A DNA stretch of 27,894 nt, taken from positions 6,222,642 through 6,250,535 of the forward strand of contig JBOZIK010000001.1 of assembly GCA_051453625.1 (NCBI GenBank), read 5' to 3'. This DNA is from Welwitschia mirabilis. Lineage: Eukaryota; Gnetophyta; Gnetopsida; Welwitschiales. The position numbers were made by a program, and so were the translations under genes. The notes under the pieces were generated by a model. That model was not told the DNA's origin. It did no database searches and saw only the letters and a list, made by a program, of their open reading frames with translations. How positions within the stretch are numbered: position 1 is the first letter of the stretch; each line of letters starts with the position of its first letter. Shown here one piece after another: positions 1 through 9,366 of this stretch.

Positions 1-142
1 AATTATAAGGATATCCATTGATTCTCACTTAAAAAAAGGATTTTATTAAAATTAATATCAAAATGTATTACATAATTTAGAGACTCTCATAATTATGTAA
101 TTATGATTACTAATTAAAGATTACAAAATATGGGTTATAAAA
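1..142 (-). repeat. 3' LTR, terminal 142 bp only (truncated by window edge)
   Basis: This matches 8335-8479 nearly colinearly. On the element's strand the LTR start reads close to TGTTATAACCC, a typical gypsy LTR start; here the terminal TG has decayed to TT (plus strand ends AA instead of CA). The polypurine tract follows directly at 145-155, confirming this as the 3' LTR. Confidence 0.9.
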
Positions 143-144
143 TA

Positions 145-155
145 CTCCTCCACTT
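145..155 (-). promoter_or_regulatory. Polypurine tract of the gypsy element
   Basis: On the minus strand this reads AAGTGGAGGAG, two bases from the LTR start. A purine run directly upstream of the 3' LTR primes plus-strand DNA synthesis in LTR retrotransposons. It fits the common plant gypsy form of a G-rich purine run followed by a short spacer and TGTTATAACCC. Confidence 0.75.
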
Positions 156-224
156 AAAGAATTCACCCCTAGGAATTAAGTACATAATGATTTGAGAGTC
201 TAAGATTACATATTATGAGATTTA

Positions 225-440
225 AAAGACTTGGATATTAATTTTTTATTGATTATTCTAGCTCCCAAGTAGCTTTATCAAGATTATTATTACTCAACTT
301 ATCTTTAATTGATGGATCTCCTTATTCAGTAAAGTAATAGTTTATTGGTCCAACACTACTTTCGGCTCCTCTATAGTTGAATAATCTGGTTTTACCTAAA
401 TATGAGACCAATTTAGTACATGAGAAGGATCTACAATATA
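225..440 (-). pseudogene. Chromodomain remnant at the C-terminus of gypsy pol
   Basis: Minus-strand translation gives DPSHVLNW near 400-431, then a proline/acidic stretch (EEPKVVLDQ). After a frame change it gives DKATWELE and YPSL near 229-275. Plant chromovirus integrases end in a chromodomain with the pattern DPSHV ... P..ILD ... EATWE.E ... YP.LF, and the order and spacing here match. In a working element this domain directs integration to particular chromatin. At least four in-frame stops (TAG, TAA, TGA, TAA) and one frameshift break it. Several stops sit where the family has Gln or Trp, so single C-to-T or G-to-A changes would explain them. Confidence 0.75.
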
Positions 441-478
441 GTTTCTTATCATATTCATATATTATGCATGTGCAATAA

Positions 479-1500
479 TTAGAGAGGTAGAACATGTGTA
501 TATGCAATAGGTCCAACATGTACTAATATCTGAAATGGTCCAATAAATTTGGGGGCTAGTTGTGATCTTTTACCTCCTCGCATAAATAATTTCATTGGTG
601 ATACCTTGAGGAGGACATGATCACCTACTTGGAATTCAAAGTTTCTTTTTTGTTGATCTGCATACATATTTTTCCTATCTATTGCTTATTTTAATCTAGT
701 TTTAATGGCTCTCATCTTATTTTCCATTTCTTGTAACATTTCTAGTTATGTTGTTAAGATTTTTTCAAGTTCTATTCATGTAGTAGGTGCTTTGAATTTC
801 CTATCATATAAAGCTTTAAATGAATCCATTTGAATAGAATTTTGATAACTATTATCATATGCAAATTTCACTAATGGTATTCTTTCTAACTCTTATATTC
901 ATTAAGAACACATGCTCTAAGAAGATCCTCTAGGATTTGATTCACTCTTTTTTCTTATCATCTATTTAAGGATGAAATGTTGTGCTCATATTTAGCTTAG
1001 TTCCTAAATCCAATTGTAGTTCTTGTCAAAATTTAAAGGTAAATTTTGAATCCTTATGAGAAATAATCATTAAGGGCATACCATATAACTGAATAACATT
1101 CTAGGTGTAAACTTTATCTACATCATTAGCACTATAAGTAGACTTTACTAGAATAAAATATACTAACTTAATTTTCTATTAGTTATAATCATGATTAAGT
1201 TATCACCTCTTGGGGTTCTTAAAAGCCCTAATATAAAATCCATGCAAATCACATACTATTTATATTTGAGAACATTATGAGAATAGAGTACCTTTAATAG
1301 ATTTCTATGTTTTACTTTGACTTGTTAATAATTTAGATACGTTGATACAAATTTTGATATATCCTTTTTCATCCCTGACCATCAAAAATTTTGCTTCATG
1401 TTTTGACATATTTTGACTCCTTTAGGATGACCTGATATTGGTGGTTTATGAAATTAAAACATTATCTTTGTCTGATTCCATCTACATTAGGTACCAAGAA
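479..1500 (-). pseudogene. Gypsy integrase remnant (zinc-binding, core and GPY/F regions)
   Basis: Reading minus strand from 1500 downward: SGHPKGVKICQNMKQNF and the following WSGMKKDISKFVSTY correspond to the integrase zinc-binding region. ICMDFILGL near 1220-1250 holds the first core Asp. SHKDSKFTFKF near 1030-1063 is the second core block, but the expected catalytic Asp of S-D-R-D has become His. TTFHP and a Glu follow near 950-985. The C-terminal GPY/F module lies in a 62-codon open stretch at 479-667 (FQVGDHVLLKVSPMK, then APKFIGPFQIL). This enzyme would insert the DNA copy into the genome. Several in-frame stops and the D-to-H change mean it cannot work. It continues into the chromodomain remnant. 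Confidence 0.9.
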
Positions 1501-1747
1501 TCTTCCCTTAAATTTAATAATGTCTTTTCAATCAATACTAAAGTATCTTAAATTTCTTAATTTTTCTAACTGATCCTTTAATTTTGAACAGTTTTCATCT
1601 TGGTTTTGACCCTATATAATAATAGTATGTATTTGATTTTAAATTTTCATAATTATTTTAAGATAGTCACATCTACTAAGAGCATCTGCAACTTTATTTC
1701 CTTTGCCCTCATGGTATAAAATTTTAAGATCAAAATCACATAAAAAT

Positions 1748-2085
1748 TCCATCTATCTTCTTTGCCTAAAGTTTAATTTTCGTTGGGTGAAAATATATTT
1801 TAAACTCTTATGATCAGTCCAAACTTAAAATTTAACACCATAGAGATAATGCTTCCATAACTTNNNNNNNNNNNNNNNNNNNNNNNNNNNNNNNNNNNNN
1901 NNNNNNNNNNNNNNNNNNNNNNNNNNNNNNNNNNNNNNNNNNNNNNNNNNNNNNNNNNNNNNNTTTCATCCATCTTCTTTACCTAAGGTTCAAGTTTAAT
2001 TAGATGAAAATGTATTTTAAACTCTTATGATTAGTCTAAACTTGAAATTTAACATCATAGAGATAATGCTTTTATAACTTCAAAG
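1748..2085. repeat. Direct duplication (about 116 bp) of an RNase H segment flanking a gap
   Basis: 1748-1863 and about 1970-2085 align along their full length. Both contain ttttaaactcttatga and tagagataatgctt. The N run 1864-1963 lies exactly between them. This is either a real tandem duplication or two related copies joined by the assembler. Confidence 0.85.
1864..1963. other. Assembly gap (100 N)
   Basis: A run of exactly 100 N, the conventional length for a gap of unknown size. Duplicated RNase H sequence lies on both sides. Confidence 0.99.
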
Positions 2086-2456
2086 AAAATATTACTGTAG
2101 CTAATTTAAAATTATGAATAAGCTAATTTCTCTTATATGTCTTAAGTTACCTTAATCCATAGACTATTATTCTTTTATCTTATTCAAGAAAAACTATAAG
2201 ACCTTTTCTTGATGCATCAGTGTAAACTAAAAAGGTCTTAAAATCATTTTGCATTGCTAAAACTAGATCACTAGTTAAACACTCTTTAAGATGATTAAAA
2301 GATTGTTAACATTTTTTATCCACTGAAAGTCTTTATCCTTTCTTAAGAGACTTGTTAAATAAGAAGCTATCTTAGAGAACTAAAGATAAATTGCCAATAG
2401 CACTTAACAAGACCAAAAAAGCTTCTAACTTCAGTAATAGTTATGGATGTTGACCA

Positions 2457-3258
2457 TTACATAATTACCTTAACTTTATTTGGATTAACTGAAATACCTT
2501 CTCTAAATACTACATGACTCAAGAAATAAATGGATTCCTTCCAAACAGAACATTTTTCTATGTTAATATATAGTCGATGATTTCTTAAAGTATCTAAAAC
2601 TATTTCCAAATGTTTCTCACATTCTTTATAAGATTTAGAATAAATGAGAATGTCATCAATGAACACAATTACAAAGAAGTTAAGATATGTCTGGAATATA
2701 TAATTCATAAGACTCATGAATATTACAAGGCCATTAGTTAATCCAAAAGGCATGAGAGTGAATCATAATACCCATAGTAATTTTAAAGGTTGTTTTCTAA
2801 ATAACTTCTTTCTTAATTTAAACCTGATGATATCCAAATTTTAAATCAACCTTGGAAAATTAGTCAAAGAAGTCATCTATTCTTGGTAATGAATACTTGT
2901 TCTTAATTGGAACTTTATTTAATAGTTTGTAATCAATGCATAACCTATGTGTTCCATCCTTTTTCTTTACAAACAACACTGGTGCATCCCATGATGATAC
3001 CCAAGGATGAATAAAACTTTTTTATAGAAGTTATTCAAGCTGAATTTTTAATTCTTTTATTTCTATAGAAGACATTCTATAAGATGCCTTACAAATAGGT
3101 TGAGTTCCTAAAATCAAATTAATAGCAAACTCAACTTCTTGAATAGATGACATTCCTAGTAGTTTCGTTGTAAATACATTAAGATAATATTGGATTATTG
3201 GTATATTCCCCACTAAAGATCCTCCTTCCTTTATGTTAGCTGATTTTAGACAAAGCAT
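2457..3258 (-). pseudogene. Gypsy reverse transcriptase remnant with intact catalytic block
   Basis: Read from 3258 downward: an open segment of 75 codons (3031-3258) contains GMSSIQEVEFAINLILGTQP and YRMSSIEIKELK, the linker before the [22 protein letters not shown] at about 2960-3005 is the first RT block and LPRIDDFFD follows near 2870-2890. A 98-codon open stretch at 2457-2753 carries MPFGLTNG, the catalytic FIDDILIYSKS (YxDD-type motif), and FLSHVV-REGISVNPNKV at the thumb. The two catalytic aspartates are present. Stops and a frame break between 2760 and 2880, plus the lack of one continuous frame, make it non-functional. This is the best-preserved part of the element. Confidence 0.93.
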
Positions 3259-3539
3259 ATAAACTAATAATCCCTTTTAATTTTCATAACTATATGCTTG
3301 GCTTTAATTAAGTTATTCCAAGCTGATTCGGATTAACTTTAAAAGGTTATTCTTTATCCATGATTTATTATCTCTACTTAACCCTTCTCATAATTTATAA
3401 CAGCCTTATTATGCATCAACTAATTCATGCCCAAAACAACATCATATTTTCTTAGATTAATAACAATTGATTGTATCTAAAAATATCCCTCACTTATAAA
3501 TAAAGTACAATTTTAAACCTGATGATTAACCTTGGTTAT

Positions 3540-3720
3540 GAACTCATTTGTAAGCTCTATCCATCCCTTAAATAGAGTGCAATATAATTTTTCTCTTAGA
3601 ACAACTTTAGGGGATATAAAATAATGAGTTTTTCCATAATCAAATAAAATAATTATTTTTGTATTAGTAAGTAAAGCTTTACCTCCTATGACTGACCTCT
3701 AAAATTACACCCCTTAATTA
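3540..3720 (-). pseudogene. Gypsy aspartic protease remnant
   Basis: Minus-strand translation gives KALLTNTKIIILFDYGKTHY then FISPKVV. This aligns with the retropepsin active-site block LxDSGATHSFIS of gypsy elements. The catalytic Asp remains, but the flanking Ser is Tyr and the Ala is Lys. The domain would cleave the gag-pol polyprotein. It lies where expected, between the gag zinc knuckle and the RT linker. Confidence 0.8.
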
Positions 3721-3799
3721 TCTATTACTACTCGAAGTCATCCAATTGGTTGTTGAACGTTATACGATCCTTGAGGATATTCTAAGTGATATCTAGGTT

Positions 3800-4660
3800 G
3801 GCTCTTAGTGAGTAATGAAAATTCTTTAACCCTATGGTTTTCTTTATAATTGAAGCATTAAAAGCCATTATTAAACTAATCTTGATGATGACTTTGGATA
3901 GGATTCTGCTTAAAATTAGATCTTTGTGATTAATTGCTTACATGACTCTAGCTAGGAATATTCCAATTCCTCTTGAATGATGCATGTTTGTTTCAGTTGA
4001 AATTCCTATTTTGTTGTTATTATTAGAATCATTACTCATATTAAAATTCCAATTCTTATTATGATGAGATACATATGATTGATTTCCCTTAAAGCTGAAG
4101 CCCTTAGGAGGAATTTATTTCTTATTCTCTTATTATCTTTATCAATTTTGCTTTACCATTTTTGCTTGCTCTATAGCCTCAACTAAAGTTTTAGGTTTGA
4201 ACATAGATACTTTAGCAGTAACTGAAGACAGAAGACTATCTTTGGCTTCTTCATCAAGATGCATATGCGATACATATTTTAATAATTACATAAATTTACA
4301 TTCAGGAGCAGATATAGTCACATTAAGTGCTTACCTAAGATTGTATAATTTGGTAACCTTTTAGTGAATGTAGAACTTAGTGATATACTTTTCTTTAAAT
4401 ATGTACTTAAACTCTTCCCATGAAAGTTCCACATCACTTAGCCATGCTTATACTTTTGATGGATCTAGACCTCCTATAAATTTTGGTGTATTTAACTTAA
4501 TAAATATTTAATTTAACTTCTTCATACCCACATCCTTATTAGATTGATTGATACCATTATTTATTTACGGGTTTTGATCTTGATTTACCATTTGTGATAG
4601 AAACTGCATGAATTCACTATTTAATGTCTTTGTATTAAGAGTAATAAGAGGCTTATTTTC
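3800..4660 (-). pseudogene. Gypsy gag remnant with decayed zinc knuckle
   Basis: From 4660 downward the minus strand encodes NSEFMQFLSQMVNQDQNP, then NTPKFIGGLDPSKV, EEFKYIFKEKYITKFYIH, and HMHLDEEAKDSLLSSVTAKV. This is the pattern of the retrotransposon gag (capsid) domain, with the PPKFxGGxDP and WEEFKxIFxEKY blocks. A CCHC zinc-knuckle relic follows at about 3821-3866 (GF-stop-CFNYKENHRVKEF). Its first two cysteines are incomplete and the last is lost. Gag forms the particle that packages the element RNA. Stops occur roughly every 15-30 codons. The true start codon cannot be fixed. Confidence 0.85.
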
Positions 4661-4779
4661 ATCATTATGTTGTTAATTAATCCTTGAATTATCTTGATGT
4701 TAACTAGTTAGTGCAATTAAATTAACCTCAAGACTTGATTGACGAGATGAGACATCTAGAAGGAGTGAAAATTATATCA

Positions 4780-6044
4780 GATTTTTTTTATAAGAGGATA
4801 AATATTAGATTAAAAGTTGAAGTTCATATTTTCTTAATAAAGATTTTGTTATAACCATTAGGTAATTAATTTAAAGTAAATGATCCAGTTAATTCCTCTT
4901 CCTCACTTACAAAGGAATTTATTCTATTATACTCATAAGTTACTTATAGGGAATATTATTTGAAAGCATGAGGGGAATTATATAACTAATCATGTAGTTA
5001 ATATAAACTAGATAAAGGTTTAAGCTAATTGATTAGGCTACACATCTTTAGAGTTATTAAGTAAACAACCTTAATGTTTATGGTTGAAAGGAAAGAAGAA
5101 GAGCCTAAATTTTAATAAATGGTATATAACAATGATATAAAAATAAGATTAACTTAACCAGAAATCATATAATATATTTAAAATAATTTGGCACTTGCAT
5201 TAGATAATTTTGTATAATTATTAAAATTAATAATAAATCTTCTTATCTTTTATAAGATATTAAAACTAAAGATCTATAGTTAATTGTTTCAAAATGTAAA
5301 AATAAATTAGACTTAATAGTATCAAACTAGACTCGTTATACTATCCCTAGAAAATAAATTTAATAAATTTTCATTAGTATAGATGTATTTTATATATTCA
5401 AACTTTAACCTATAAAAAATAACTTAAATTTTGGAATTGCTAAACTAATACCCTTCAATAATATGACCATAACATTTAATCTACTTAGAGTTTTTGAATG
5501 AGTAAATACTTGTTGAAAATCTTATTAAATTATGTACAATTTTAACTACTTCATTTGTACCAAAAACTTTTTGTAAATTATGAAAACTAAAACTTTGTTC
5601 TTGCTATATTCTGCTTATGATTTTTGAGTTATTTTCATAAAATAAATTTTAAAAATTATTTTATTGTCAAAACAAAAATTACTATTCTAGAACTTTTAAA
5701 TTTCTAATATGATTTTAGAACCATACAAAAAATTTCATAAAGTTTCACTTAATATTAAATGAGTTATAACTTTATTAAGTTAAGCTTCACTTTAAAAATA
5801 AGTAAACTTTAACTATACTAAGCAAGAGAACTCATACTAATTTATAAAAATAAAAATCAATTAAATTAACTATAAACTAATAATAATAATTTGTATTCTA
5901 AATACATAAAACATAATTAGGAGTAATATAAACTCAACTTAATATAATAAATAATGCATCAATACTATAAGCCTTAGGAATTATCTAAGAAGGAGTGCCT
6001 AGCCTAAATAGATTCTTGAGGATCAAACTTGTTTGCCCTAATAA
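4780..6044 (-). other. Untranslated leader between gypsy primer binding site and gag
   Basis: About 1.25 kb of very AT-rich sequence without a coding signal on either strand. It occupies the position of the 5' leader of the gypsy RNA. No recognised motif was found. Confidence 0.5.
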
Positions 6045-6060
6045 CACTCTAATGAAAATT
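6045..6060 (-). promoter_or_regulatory. Degenerate primer binding site (tRNA-Met type)
   Basis: On the minus strand the bases right after the LTR end (TACATCA) are AATTTTCATTAGAG. Plant elements commonly have TGGTATCAGAG here, complementary to the 3' end of initiator tRNA-Met. Seven of eleven positions agree, so this is a plausible decayed site. It places the inner LTR border at 6061. Confidence 0.45.
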
Positions 6061-6181
6061 TGATGTAAAATGAATTTAAACAATAACACAATGCAATGTA
6101 ACATGAATACCCAAAATCATAGTGAACCCCCTAGTTGCTTGACCAAAATATTCATTAAATAAATAGAAAATAAGCATGTTA

Positions 6182-6347
6182 AGAGGTCCCTCAACTCTTT
6201 CTCTCATCTTATTCTATGCTAATGGGAGGGGATATATATATATATATATATATATAGAACCATTGGTAGCCCCATTAAGTAAGAGTATAAAGAGATCCCT
6301 CAATTCTCTCCCTTATCTTAGTATCAACCAAGGGAAGGGGAAATATA
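6182..6347. repeat. Two diverged copies of an approximately 55-bp block, with (AT)n microsatellite at 6232-6256
   Basis: 6182-6236 and 6291-6347 share the series 'gagRtccctcaaYtct', a 'tctYatctta' block and a final G-rich 'ggRaggggRataTa'. A 25-bp pure AT dinucleotide run lies between them. Both are within the U5/R side of the gypsy LTR. Confidence 0.75.
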
Positions 6348-6600
6348 AATCATATGCATAGGTGTAATGTAATAAATGAAGCTAAAATTCTCATGAAAGA
6401 AGAATATACTTGAAGGGAAGAAGATTGATGATCCTTGAAGATGATTGAAGAAGTACTAATCTCCAATATTCTATCTCTAAGCTTCTAAGCTCTGATCTCT
6501 AAGCTCAAACTCCACACTCAAGAAGAGGAAAGATTGAGAAGAAATTTTGGTAGTATAAACTTGCATGAAGAATACTTATTTGAGAAGAAGGAAGACGGCT

Positions 6601-6610
6601 CTATTTATAG
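6601..6610 (-). promoter_or_regulatory. TATA box of the gypsy LTR promoter
   Basis: The minus strand reads CTATAAATAG followed by AGCC, a strong plant TATA context. It lies about 540 bp from the inner LTR end, so transcription would start near 6570-6580 and give an R-U5 of about 510 bp. This layout is normal for a long plant gypsy LTR. Confidence 0.6.
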
Positions 6611-6697
6611 ATAAATGGTATAGCAAAGGTTCTTGATATAATTGGTTAAAAACCACCTACATCATTTTATCCATAAGATAAGGAAGTCTCTTTTACT

Positions 6698-6951
6698 TGA
6701 TAAGATTAATCAATAACAAGTTGAATGGATCTTATGTAAAAGTGACATTGACATGTGAATGACAATGATTAGATTTATCAATGATAAATTATATAAACTT
6801 TGTGTAAAAGTGATATGGACATCTGAATGACAATGATAAGATTAAGCAAGAACAAGTTGGATGAGCTTGTGTAAAAGTAACATTGATAAGATTAATCAAT
6901 GAGAAGTTATAAGAGCTTATGTAAGAAGTGAAAGTGATGTATAAATGACAA
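6698..6951. repeat. Tandem array, four copies of an approximately 68-bp unit in the LTR U3
   Basis: Units start at about 6698, 6766, 6834 and 6884 (spacing 68, 68 and 50). Each opens with tgatWagattWatcaa, then has a 'ttRtgtaaaagt' block; units 1, 2 and 4 end with 'aatgacaa'. The third unit is shortened by about 18 bp. It lies upstream of the LTR TATA box, where tandem repeats often carry enhancer sites. Confidence 0.85.
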
Positions 6952-7183
6952 AAGAAATCTTATTTATGACTCATGCACCTAATTTATGTAAGTAATCTTA
7001 TTTCTTTAATTAACAATATTAGTTACATGTATTATTTCCTTATGCTAGTTCCTTCTTAATCCTTTATAGGCTCATAATTAATCCAAAATATATTTAAAAT
7101 GCATTAGAAGAACAAATGCATTAATTTCAAAATTTCCATGTCATAAAATAAGAAAATAATATTTTATGCATAAAGTAATTCCA

Positions 7184-8065
7184 CAAATATCAATAAGGAT
7201 AAAAGTCATGATAAAATAAATTCTACCCATTTATCTTTTTTGGTTTATAAATAAGAGTGCATGTCCTTATTCGCATGTTTACACTCTTTATGATCCATCA
7301 TATCAAAAACAATACAAATCATAAGAAGGGAATGTCATAATTGAATGTAAGAAAAATTTCATAATGAGATGTAAGAAAATGTTATAATTAAATGTAAGAA
7401 AATGTTATATTTGAATGCAAGAAAATGTCATAATTAAAAATAGTACTCTTACTTATTATTCTTTTACTTTTACTANNNNNNNNNNNNNNNNNNNNNNNNN
7501 NNNNNNNNNNNNNNNNNNNNNNNNNNNNNNNNNNNNNNNNNNNNNNNNNNNNNNNNNNNNNNNNNNNNNNNNNNNNNNNNNNNNNNNNNNNNNNNNNNNN
7601 NNNNNNNNNNNNNNNNNNNNNNNNNNNNNNNNNNNNNNNNNNNNNNNNNNNNNNNNNNNNNNNNNNNNNNNNNNNNNNNNNNNNNNNNNNNNNNNNNNNN
7701 NNNNNNNNNNNNNNNNNNNNNNNNNNNNNNNNNNNNNNNNNNNNNNNNNNNNNNNNNNNNNNNNTCATAAATATCAATAAGGATAAAAGTCATAATAGAA
7801 TAAATTCTACTCATTTATCCTTTTTAGTTTATGGATAAGAATGCATGTCCTTATTCACATGTTTACACCGTTCATGATCCATCACATCAATAACAAATAT
7901 CACAAGAAATGAGTGCCATAATTAATGTAAGAAAAATGTCATATAGAAATGTAAGAGATGTCATAATTTAATGTAAGAAAATGTCATAGTTAAATGTAAG
8001 CAATTGCCATGGTTGAACATAGTGCTCTTACTTTTGCTTACTTGTTATTCTTTCACTTTTACCAA
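7184..8065. repeat. Approximately 290-300 bp direct duplication in the LTR flanking an N gap, including 23-bp tandem arrays
   Basis: 7184-7475 and 7765-8065 align end to end at roughly 90% over the first 120 bp. Both begin with 'atatcaataaggataaaa' and end near 'gctcttactt...ttattctttYacttttac'. Inside each is a short array of an approximately 23-bp unit with consensus atgtcataattRaatgtaag: about 4-5 units at 7334-7440 and again at 7914-8010. The 289-N gap lies between the copies. Confidence 0.9.
7476..7764. other. Assembly gap (289 N)
   Basis: A run of 289 N, not the standard 100, so its length was probably estimated from linking reads. Two copies of the same LTR block lie on either side. 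Confidence 0.99.
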
Positions 8066-8334
8066 GTAATTTTAGTTTCCTTTAATATTTAAATAAGGCA
8101 CATGAATAAATGATTAAAATAAATATGTCAAATGCCATTTTTGTAGACATTATTTTATGCCTGCATATATTTTTTTGATTTAACTATTTAACCATATAAA
8201 TGGCTTGTCCAATCATCAATAGGTTTATTTAGTAATAAATTTCTTATCGTTATAGTTTAAAATAATAAAATTACCCAAAACTAAATTAATTAATTATTAA
8301 ATTTTAAAATATATGTTTGGCATAATACATTATC

Positions 8335-8479
8335 AATTATAAGGATACTCATTGATTCTTACTAGAAAAAAATGGATTTTCATTAAAATTGATATCAAAA
8401 TGTATTACATAATTTAGAGACTCTCATAATCATGTCATTGTGATTACTAATTAAAGATTACAAAATATGGGTTATAACA
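8335..8479 (-). repeat. Outer end of the 5' LTR, matching 1-142
   Basis: This direct repeat of the window's first 142 bp ends ...GTTATAACA, giving the canonical TG...CA terminus on the element strand. It marks the junction with host DNA at 8480. Confidence 0.92.
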
Positions 8480-9082
8480 TTGGCATTAATCAAAATCATT
8501 CTAAAACATTAATTTTATGGAGGTTTCATGCATTAAAGAAGGAAAGGTTATCTTTCTTACTTTCTTATTTCTTTTGTATAGGCTTCGTATAGTATTATTG
8601 TGATTTTTAAAAGCCTATACATTGTTAAGAACTTCAAAGATTGCAAAACATGATTATGTATAATTGTTAACATTTGTCTTCATACATCTAGAATTAAATC
8701 TTAAAAATCTGGATTAGACACTATGAACATTCATAAAGATGTTATCATTTTGTTTAATGGATGCTAAAATATTACATGTATATAATCTTACTTATATCAT
8801 ATTTCTATAGAATATTTTAGAGCAACTTGAATCATTTCAAGCATATGTTTATACTACACAATATAAGGCATCAGTGAAACATTCTAAAGTCACATGACAT
8901 TATACAACTTCTAACACAATCTTAAGCTCACAATCATAGCTTAGATTTTAGTAGTTGCATGGTAGAGAATTTATTCCTAATGTAGATTACAAATACTTGT
9001 ATGTAACATTGGCATTTTTTTGTTGACCACTAATGATTTACTTATTTTAATTTAATTTAGTTTTAATTATGATTAATCACAG
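8480..9082. other. Host AT-rich sequence, no gene seen
   Basis: No coding signal or recognised repeat. The only structure is a small perfect inverted repeat: TGTATAGGCTT at 8575-8585 and its complement at 8611-8621, with a 25-base loop. Confidence 0.5.
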
Positions 9083-9366
9083 CTTGTAGCTGAAACTTTG
9101 ATGAACAAGACTATAAAGGAGGCTCACAAACAAAAAAAGGAAATGTAAGAAGAAAGGTATTAAATTGATATTGTCATTTAATATAATTTTAAAATTTTGA
9201 TTTTCTTTATGGCTTTTTAACAATGTAATCATTTTAAAGGGATGATTAGGATGGTTTATCCTTAGCAAGAAAAGTGTTTGATGCAACTATAAACAAAATA
9301 TATTCAGATAGCAACACAGATGATGTTGATAAGCTTGTTAAAACTATGAGCCATGCTGATATTGAA
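9083..9366 (+). pseudogene. Two exon-like segments of an unassigned protein gene
   Basis: I do not recognise the protein. The second segment, 9250-9366, is a clean 39-codon open stretch, DGLSLARKVFDATINKIYSD and then SNTDDVDKLVKTMSHADIE. It is preceded by an AG acceptor and followed by a perfect donor, GTAAGC. The first segment, 9083-9156, follows the acceptor 'taatcacag' and ends at GTATTA. It reads LVAETLMNKTIKEAHKQKKE, then M and a stop. Charged, helical-looking composition and correct splice-site context support real exons. The in-frame TAA and a phase mismatch between the segments suggest a decayed gene. It could be the 5' part of the bystin locus 3.6 kb downstream or an unrelated gene; I cannot decide. 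Confidence 0.35.

Larger units (their letters stand above)
1690..2456 (-). pseudogene. Gypsy RNase H remnant, partly duplicated around an N gap
   Basis: On the minus strand, RSFLGLVKCYWQFI near 2410-2455 is the RT-RNase H connection. KHYLYGVKF, TDHKSLKYIFTQRKLNFRQRR and YHEGKGNKVADALSR between 1870 and 1690 are the typical gypsy RNase H core and tail. The domain would degrade the RNA of the RNA:DNA hybrid. The part from KHYLY to the RRWM segment occurs twice, at 1748-1863 and 1964-2085, on either side of a 100-N gap, with about 10-15% difference. Stops interrupt both copies. See the finding on gap-flanking duplications. Confidence 0.85.
1..8479 (-). mobile_element. Ty3/gypsy chromovirus-like LTR retrotransposon, degenerate, left end off-window
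   Basis: Positions 1-142 and 8335-8479 are direct repeats differing at roughly one base in ten. Both terminate toward the right at the same place (GTTATAAAA versus GTTATAACA). Between them, read on the minus strand, the order is 5' LTR, primer binding site, non-coding leader, gag, protease, RT, RNase H, integrase, chromodomain, polypurine tract and 3' LTR. That is the order of Ty3/gypsy chromoviruses. The integrase-then-chromodomain C-terminus and the LTR longer than 2 kb fit the Tekay/Del group best, but the clade is an inference. Every domain is broken by stops and frameshifts, so the element is dead. Its target-site duplication cannot be checked because the left end lies outside the window. 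Confidence 0.93.
6061..8479 (-). repeat. 5' LTR of the gypsy element (contains an N gap and an internal duplication)
   Basis: The outer end at 8479 is fixed by the match to 1-142. The inner end at 6061 is proposed from the TG start on the plus strand next to a primer-binding-site-like sequence. It contains a TATA box (6602-6609), an (AT)n tract, a duplicated approximately 55-bp block (6182-6236 and 6291-6347), a 68-bp tandem array, a 23-bp tandem array, and a duplication around the 289-N gap. The apparent 2.4 kb length is therefore probably inflated. Confidence 0.75.

Noticed and set aside
6176-6361. 61-codon plus frame with an Ile-Tyr repeat
   Set aside because: Produced by the AT dinucleotide run in the gypsy LTR.
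7388-7814. Open frames of 113-129 codons on both strands
   Set aside because: They exist only because they read through the 289-N gap; almost all codons are undefined.
7334-8010. CRISPR-like appearance of regular short repeats
   Set aside because: The 23-bp units are contiguous without unique spacers, in a plant retrotransposon LTR.
9077-9286. 69-codon minus frame rich in Phe and Leu
   Set aside because: It is antisense to the plus-strand exon-like segments, which have proper splice sites.
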